A stretch of DNA of 64,000 nucleotides from Klebsormidium nitens (Eukaryota; Streptophyta; Klebsormidiophyceae; Klebsormidiales; Klebsormidiaceae): positions 124,001 to 188,000 of the forward strand of contig DF237032.1 in the NCBI GenBank assembly GCA_000708835.1, written 5' to 3'. Every line of letters begins with the position of its first letter. The first letter of the stretch is position 1. The notes under the pieces were generated by a model. The model had not been told where the DNA came from. It saw only the letters and a list, made by a program, of their open reading frames with translations, and searched no databases. A program made the position numbers and the translations under genes. Of the stretch, positions 57,601-64,000 are shown one piece after another.

Positions 57601-60600
57601 AGATACTGACGCTCAACTATCTCGAGAGCAGCTCCGGGGGCCAGAACGACGGCAGCTTGCTCGCGTCGGGGGGAAGGGACCGGCTGATCCACCTGTATGA
57701 CGTCAGCAGGTACGGGCTTACGTCTTTCAAAGGGAGTCCTCTTCGCTGGTTACGACGCCAGGCGTTATGAATCGTGGGTGTTACACTTGAGACGTAGCAT
57801 GCTGCGCTGTTGTGCTGTTCTCAGTGGAGGTCTTCTTCAACGTGAGAAACTTCAGAAACCCATCTCGCCTTCTGACAAGGCCCACAAGCAGATCCGCCCG
57901 CTGCTTGTGCGCGCCTCTGCCAGAAAAGGATTATTTAAATTCACCGTATGCGTTTTAAGGACTTGCGAATGCAACAGCTGTGGATACCCGGTCTTGTCCC
58001 CCGAGAAGAGGGAAGAACTTTCGTTGCAGAAAGCGGGTCCATGCAGCCCTTTTTATTAACCGTCGCCTACTTTTTTCAGGAACTATGACGTCATCGAGAC
58101 GCTGGACGACCACTCCGCGTCCATAACGGCCGTCCGCTTCGCATCCGACGGCTCCCGCCTGCTCAGCTGCAGCGCCGACAAGTCCATCGTCTTCCGGTCA
58201 CTTTCGCCGGGCGCTTCCGGGGTCAAGTCCATACGCTATCACCAGGAAGTTGCCTCACGGGGAAGCTTATACGATTTGGACGTGGACCCGGGGGATAAGC
58301 TGGTGGTGACGGCCGGGCAGGAGAAACGGCTGACGTTGTACAGTCTGGCGACAGGCAAACCGGTGCGGAGCTTCCGACCGGACAGTGACGCCGGGGAGCC
58401 GATCAAGGTGCGTTTACCAAGGCTCGATACGCCAGCAACGATTTTCCATCAAGAGGACGGCAGACTTTTGCATGGTGGTATAGCGAGAACTCTGCGTTGG
58501 TGATTTTATGGAGTAATGTAAGGAAAACATCGCGTCAAGTATGAGTTGTCAAGAGAACCAAGGATTGGTTGTGATGAGCCGTGATCGCACGCTCCTGTGA
58601 TTCCGTTTCTGTTGGGCTGCTTGGCTGGCATGGAAATAAGTTACAGAAAGCCGTTTTTGTCCAACCCGTCAGTATATTGGTATATCCAGCGCTTTCCAGT
58701 ACAGAAAATTATACGAACGACTCAAGGCTAAAACTCCTCATTATCTGGGTTAGTAAGCTGCATCGGTGCGGGCGAAAATCACAGATTGGGCTTGCCCTCC
58801 AAAAACCCCGATATCCCAAAACCCTATGAATCTAAAAACTGAAATCTAACCTTCCTCAACCGGTCTCCTGCAGGTGAAGATGGACCCCGGGGGAGTCTCC
58901 CTTCTGTGCAGCCACTCCGACAAGTCCATCCGTATCTTCGACGTCCAGTCGGGCGACCTCCTCGCGAAAGGCACCGGCCACTCGGAGGTCTGTACCGGGC
59001 TCGTCCTCAGCCCCTCGTGCGCCCAGCTCATATCCGTAAGCGGCGACAGCTGTATCTTCGTCTGGCAACTGCCCGGAGATCTCACCCGGGCGATCCGCCG
59101 GAAGGCGGCCGCGTTCGCGCGCCCATCGGCACCCCCCCTGCCCCCATCGCTTATGCCCATTCCCCCGGATACGAGCTCGGTTGCGGTGGGAAAGCCGTCG
59201 GTTGAAAAGCCGGGGGCGGAAGCCCCGTTCACTTTCCCGGTTCCAGCGGAAGTTCTTGCGGAAGCGCGGCCGGCGGTTGGGGAGGAAGAGGCTGACGTGG
59301 AGGATGACGTCAGCGCCATCGATTTCAAGATGAGCGTGTCGAAGCTGCCGTCGTGGGCGCGGCCGCAGGGCGCGGCGGGCGCGGCCGCGGGCGGCAGGGG
59401 CGGTCAGCGCCCGGTCGTGGTGCCCGGGGAATCGAGATGGGCTCAGGTACGTCGGCGCCCGCTCTAGTTGCTTCTCGCTTCGTCATTTTGATTTCTCCTC
59501 TGAGCGAGCTGATGTCTTAAGACGGCGCAGACTTCGATGCGGGGATGGTTCTCCCACTCGAAAGCTGAGGCAGATAATTCAGAAGCACCGCGAAAACGAG
59601 CGCTCTCTTCCCAGGTTCCTCTGAATCTCCTCGCTTTTGACTCGCGCAGTACTTCCGTGAAAGCGCTCACTGCAAAAGAACAGACTTTGCGCTCGAATCA
59701 AAACAAGCCTCACGCAGGTATATGGTGCTGCAAATTTCTTCAGTCCCTTCGGCTACCAATTCAACAAAATTTTCTTGCTCATTCCCGCAGCGCATTGGTC
59801 AAAAGGGATACCGGCTCTTCTCAGAGGGCGCCGAAGACAGCAACTGCCCAGGGAGTTCTACCGTGCGCACAACGCTGTTTCCGAAAGCAATTCCAATAAT
59901 TTTCCTCCGCTCGCAGCGCATTGGACAAGAGGGTTACCGGCTCTTCTCAGAGGGCGGCGAAGACCCCAACGGTCCGGGGGGTTCTACCGTGCGCGCGAGC
60001 GGGTTTGGCCAGAGCCGAAAGTTCACCACGGAAAAGACCGCCGGGCCCGCTCTGATGGAGAGCTTCAGCGAGAACGACGCGGAATCCGGCTTACGTCGGC
60101 ACAGCTCGGATGGCGTCAGCGACGCGGCCGCGTATCCCGGCCGCGGGGCGCGGCGCGCGAGCGAGGGGGACGGGACGAGCTACATTCTGGAAGGTGCTTC
60201 GAGAGGTGGGGTTCAGAGGACGGGCGGAGAGAAGGGGGGGGAGAGAGAGGAAAAAGAAGAAGGAGAGTACAGCTCTGACAGCGACTTTGACGAAGAGGAA
60301 TCCCCTAAAACTCAGGAGAAGGAAGACTCGGAATCGGAGAAGATAAAGAGAGTGGATAGAGTGACGGGAGCTGAAATGGCAAACGGCGGTGTGAACGGGC
60401 TCGAGGTAGGTGTAAACGGGACTGGGGCTGGTGTGAATGTCCCCGAGGGCAGTGCGAATGGGCCGGATAATGGTGTGAACGGGCCGGAGGCGTGGGACGA
60501 CGGCGATGAGGTGGAGTTGGGAGAGGAGATGGAGGACAGTCCGCGGACGGACCTGTTTGCGGACCACTTCGACAGCCTCAAGCGGCAGACTCCGGTGAGC

Positions 60601-63600
60601 GCTTCGAAAGCTTTCCAGGAATCTCTAGGAAAGTACGTTAATTTGAGCCCTGCGTCGACTAATTTGTACCAAGTATATATCAAACGCGTCACGACGTGGG
60701 ACGTTGAATCGCCTCATCGTGAACGCGTCGTCTGCAGGATCCTGAATTCAAAGTGTAGCGAGAATCGTTGTAGTGCTCGTAGGTGTGGTTCTCGTAGGAG
60801 AACTTTCTCACATCGGGTCTTTCACCGTTCTTTGCCGTCAAAGATCCTAGCCACGTGAGCTTCTGCGCCTTCACCCAAAACGGAGTTCTCGCGGGCTCCG
60901 GCGAGGGGGCTTGTATATTGCTGGCAAGGGGCCCCTGCATGTGCCCAAGAAAACGCCTTTTTTAAGAAAAAGGATGGAAGTTACTTCAGCCAACCATTAC
61001 CTTCTCCCGCTTCCGCTTCGTGAACCTTTTTCTGGGATTGTCACAGGGGAATCAACTCACGCTCATCTATCCCCCTCAGGTTGACACAAATCGTCAGAGC
61101 CTCTCCGCCCGCTTCTTCGCCCGCCTCAGCCTCAGCCCGCCACCCCCCTCCGACGCCCCCGCATCGGACCCCCCCGAGAGCCCGTCCGCCGGCGTCCAGA
61201 TCGACCTCTCCGCGGACGATGACGACAGCCTGACGTCACAGCGCGAGCGCCTGAAGCAGCGCGACCGCGCGAGCCGCATGGCGGCCGAGGTCGCGCGCCT
61301 GCGCGCGCGCATGTCCGGCCTCGGCATCGCCGTCCTGCCGCGGCAACCGGCGGACGCCGCGGTGATGTCACCTCCCGCGTCACTACCGGCTGATGTGACG
61401 TCATCCTCCGGAGGCGAAGTTCAGGCTTTGAGCGGCGGCGGAGGGACGGACAGTGGGGCGTCGCAGAAACTAGAAGTGGGAGCTTGGATGGTATCTGACC
61501 GGGCGGGAAAAGCGGTTACTCCCCCGGGGACTCTGGACGAGGCGACACGCAATTCTTCCTTCCAGGGGGGTACAGCCAGCGCAGAAGACTCCGGTATTGC
61601 GACCCCCCCGCGAGAAGCATCTTCGCAATTGGAGGGGAGCAGCAATAAGGGACCGGAAGCTGGCGTCTTGCCTCACGCTTCGAGAACTAGAGGTGGGGAA
61701 ACTAGAGGTGGGGAAGAAACCGCGGAAACTGTTCCCCCTCGGCGACTGAGCCCCTGGGCTGCGCGCACCAACCCGCTCTTCGATTCGGAACACGCCAGGG
61801 GGGAAAGCCCACCAGGCCCGGTACCCCCCCTCAACGCGGCCGCGCGCCTCGGCACCGCGGCCGGCTCCGAAACCCCAAACCCTGAGGCCCTGGAAGGCGC
61901 TGACGAAGATGAAGCGTCCCCTTGTGACGAAGAGGTCAGGAGGAGGAGCCACTTGTCGCCTCGCGACGGCGGCCACGTGTCCCCGGGGACCCCTCCCCCC
62001 GAGCGGTCGCAGTCCCCCGACCTGGATCACGAGCGGAACCAACGGACGGAACCCCCCTCGGAGCCGCTCATTCTGGACCACACGAAAAGGAACAACACTA
62101 CCCGGACAGCCTTAGATGCTCGGTTTGGATCGCCGAGCTTGGCCGAAGGCATCCCGACCCTTCCTATGGCTGGCCAGAAAGTAGACCGGGAAATTTCACC
62201 CGCTCTGTCGACTGAGTTGTCCTTTCCCCGGTTGTTAGAAGCGGGGAGTGAGCCATCTCCTCGCTTGGCTTCTCCGAAGGCGGAAGTGTCTGACTCAGAA
62301 GACGACGCCGAAGAGTTGCAAACGGTGGCTCTTTCCGGGGAGGCACTTAGGGTGGCATCCAAGGACTTTGAAGAGCCCAATGAAAATAAGAAAACGATTG
62401 CGGCAGACGGTTATGAAGGAGCGGTGGCTTATAAGACTAGAGGATCGGGTGGAGAGGATGCAAACGATGATATCCAGAGAGTTCCGCAACGAAAAACATC
62501 AGGCGAGGAAGCGCAGAAAGTCGAGAGTAGAGCTGCATCTGACGCAGGTATCGCTCCGCGCTTTGCGCTCGCGGAAGGTCACTCCCTCGGTGATCTTGCC
62601 TCCGTGTCGAGCGAAGACACGGCTGAAAGAGAAGCCGAACGAACGGCTGCAGATGGCCCGGAGCGAACGGATCGAACGGCTGTGGACGCTTCCGAATCAG
62701 CCGACGCTTGCGGCGGACAGAAGACAGTACCGTCCGAAGCACGAACGGAACGCAGCGGAGATGCGGATGTATGGAGCGGTGCCCCAGAAGCTAGAGAACC
62801 GGTGCAGTCACTTAGGAACAACCGGGGGCCTTCCGCGCTTGGATCCGTCGACGAAGACTTGGAGACGGTGCAGTCGGACGGGCCGGAGAGCTTGCCCCAA
62901 CTGCAAAGCCAAGGTGGGATGCAGTCTCTTGTTACTGCGCAACGTTTTCTGCATTCCTCCATGCACCCAGGAGCGTTAGATTGAGCCATCACAGGGCCAC
63001 TGTACCTCATCTCAGCGCAGACTATTGCGCTTCTATGGATTTACCACTCATCCGATGCGGCTGAACGTTTCCTGGCCTGTTCTGATGAGGTGATGTGTCA
63101 AAATCCTGCTAATGGCAGGGGAAGACTTATCGACGGCTGACCCGAAACAGAAGCATCAGACAGAATGTACACCAACGGGGAAGTGCGGCACTCTTGAACT
63201 TTTAGGATACTCTACGCCGGTGGACATGTGTACAATCAATCAAGCCCTCTCGGACGTGATTTCTTTCGTGGGTGCTCGCGACAAAGCTTGCGTAATATTG
63301 TACAATGCTTGAACATGATGTCAACTGGCTTGATCAAGACAGAAACTCGTAGAGATTCACACCAGCTGTTCCCACTCTCGGCAGGCTTCGCGCCCCGGGC
63401 CCCTTCCCCGGACGCCCCTCTCCGGCCGCCCCTCCCCGTCACGGAGTCGGTGGAGCTCCCCCGCCCGACGGAAGAATACCACTCCGCGCTGCGCGCGCTC
63501 GTCGACGCGGCCGACCGCGCGTCGCTCCTGTTTGAGGAGCTCAAGGCCTTCAAGGTGGGCGTCCAAATCTTGGTACCCCTCTCCCCGCCTGTCAGTCAAT

Positions 63601-64000
63601 TTCAACGATTTATCTCAATGCTTATAAATCTTGTATTTGTTATTCCGAAAATCGCGAGGACCAATCGGTCTTTTGCTCTCCTTTCACTGCCTCTGCTTGT
63701 TCAAAAACTCAGCATAACCGGCTCGTTATCCGAGCTTGTTTCACATCAAGAAAGTGTTCTAGTCTAGGATTCTTCGTCCTGTTTCACCTTGAGTTTGAGA
63801 AGCAGATAACGGAAGTCGTATTTCCGTACTTAGAAGCCTACGATGCTCACGGAGTCAACCATTGTTAAGAAGACTCGTAAAACTTTCCTTTGCTGCCTCC
63901 TTTTCTCGCCTTCTACAAACAGTTCCGTTCTCACAGGACGGGGACGCGTTGTGCCATGTGTTTACAAGGATGCACTCATCATCTCTCGCTGATCTGCTGA
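54608..64000 (+). CDS. WDR62/MAPKBP1-type WD40 scaffold protein (partial, runs off right edge)
   Basis: Animal WDR62 and MAPKBP1 are large WD40 scaffolds linked to JNK signalling and spindle poles; the role in algae and plants is not established. Exons are 54608–54649, 54832–55050, 55523–56279, 56746–56993, 57405–57709, 58080–58407, 58874–59446, 59917–60594, one from 61081 to at most 62982, then 63381–63554; the rest is off the window. Exon 1 starts MLRRKSARLEGPSK. WD repeats include VLVWDTTTKACVAELKGHRY, ICIWDWKNGVLLAKV, VVYSDHSLYIWDLSTV, DGSIRLWNLEE, DRLIHLYDVSR, SADKSIVFRSLSP and SDKSIRIFDVQSGDLLAKG. A long acidic, low-complexity region follows, then a coiled coil (RERLKQRDRASRMAAEVARL) and EEYHSALRALVDAADRASLL. 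Exon ends after 61081 are uncertain; 62547–62552 holds a possible GTATCG donor. Confidence 0.87.
54664..54689. repeat. Perfect hairpin next to the first donor site
   Basis: CGGTTTAAGGG (54664–54674) and CCCTTAAACCG (54679–54689) form an 11-bp stem with a 4-nt loop. It begins 15 bases after exon 1 of the WDR62-like gene and could affect recognition of that donor. Confidence 0.7.
55305..55343. repeat. 17-bp perfect hairpin in an intron
   Basis: GGGCTGTCAATGACTGT (55305–55321) pairs exactly with ACAGTCATTGACAGCCC (55327–55343) across a 5-nt loop. It lies in intron 2 of the WDR62-like gene. It is compatible with a small-RNA precursor stem or a decayed inverted-repeat element. Confidence 0.8.
59786..59994 (+). 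repeat. Tandem duplication of splice acceptor plus exon start
   Basis: Copy 1 (59786–59868) and copy 2 (59912–59994) are each 83 bp and differ at about 10 positions. Each starts with CGCAG, so each offers a 3' splice site. Both then encode RIGQ-GYRLFSEG and end STVR. Copy 2 fits the expected exon start at 59917. Use of copy 1 (59791) would add exactly 42 codons without breaking frame. Confidence 0.8.
60379..60492 (+). repeat. Degenerate GVNG-type coding repeat
   Basis: Within the acidic linker of the WDR62-like protein, about four units of roughly 11 residues recur: GVNGLEVGVNG, TGAGVNVPEG, SANGPDNGVNG and a following PEA. The codons GTGTGAACGGG and GTGTAAACGGG recur. Confidence 0.6.

Noticed and set aside
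61132-62081. Minus-strand open frames of 90 and 203 codons
   Set aside because: They are antisense to the low-complexity exon of the WDR62-like gene and are Arg/Gly-rich, as expected of complements of Pro/Ala-rich codons.

Overview
The window is nuclear DNA from a photosynthetic eukaryote. Genes are split by many short GT–AG introns (about 100–700 bp), are packed on both strands, and there is no operon structure. A plant-type HMG-CoA reductase with two N-terminal membrane segments argues for the streptophyte lineage, because core chlorophyte algae are generally regarded as having lost the mevalonate pathway. Gene density and intron style suggest a compact streptophyte alga such as Klebsormidium. 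That species-level guess is inference only.

Layout, left to right: an unresolved left edge (1–1630); ATG10 (+, 1631–3303); OST48/DDOST (-, 4151–9164); an ATAD2/Yta7-type bromodomain AAA ATPase (+, 9587–18696); HMG-CoA reductase (-, 19689–23638); an unrecognised, possibly plastid-targeted coiled-coil protein (+, 24512–27827); a DRS1/DDX27-type DEAD-box helicase (-, 28837–36270); the exosome subunit RRP40 (+, 36849–40609); an unrecognised coiled-coil gene with four 14-residue repeats and an in-frame TAG (+, about 41574–45211); ODR4 (-, 46545–49543); a 2-oxoglutarate/Fe(II) dioxygenase (-, about 50868–53680); and a WDR62/MAPKBP1-type WD40 protein (+, from 54608, leaving the window on the right).

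Splice models for ATG10, DDOST, HMGR, DRS1, RRP40 and the dioxygenase were rebuilt by hand and keep one frame from start to stop: 228, 440, 581, 809, 251 and about 499 residues. The ATAD2-type model also closes (about 1251 residues), with its first exon less certain. Four gene pairs are head to head over short gaps: DDOST/ATAD2, HMGR/coiled-coil, DRS1/RRP40 and dioxygenase/WDR62-like. DRS1 and RRP40 both act in nucleolar rRNA maturation, so their 578-bp shared promoter is functionally suggestive.

No bacterial-type defence system, CRISPR array, rRNA, confident tRNA gene or intact autonomous transposon was seen. The most interesting signals lie inside introns: two 129-bp copies (127/129 identical) in different introns of DRS1 with C/D-box-like ends; degenerate tandem copies of an exon/5'-splice-site boundary in the same gene; an in-frame 126-bp tandem duplication of a splice acceptor plus exon start in the WDR62-like gene; two GC–AG introns; and several perfect intronic hairpins. 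Also notable are a Phe where the bromodomain Asn is expected in the ATAD2-type protein, and GC-rich inverted-repeat islands inside AT- and CATGCATG-rich intergenic DNA.
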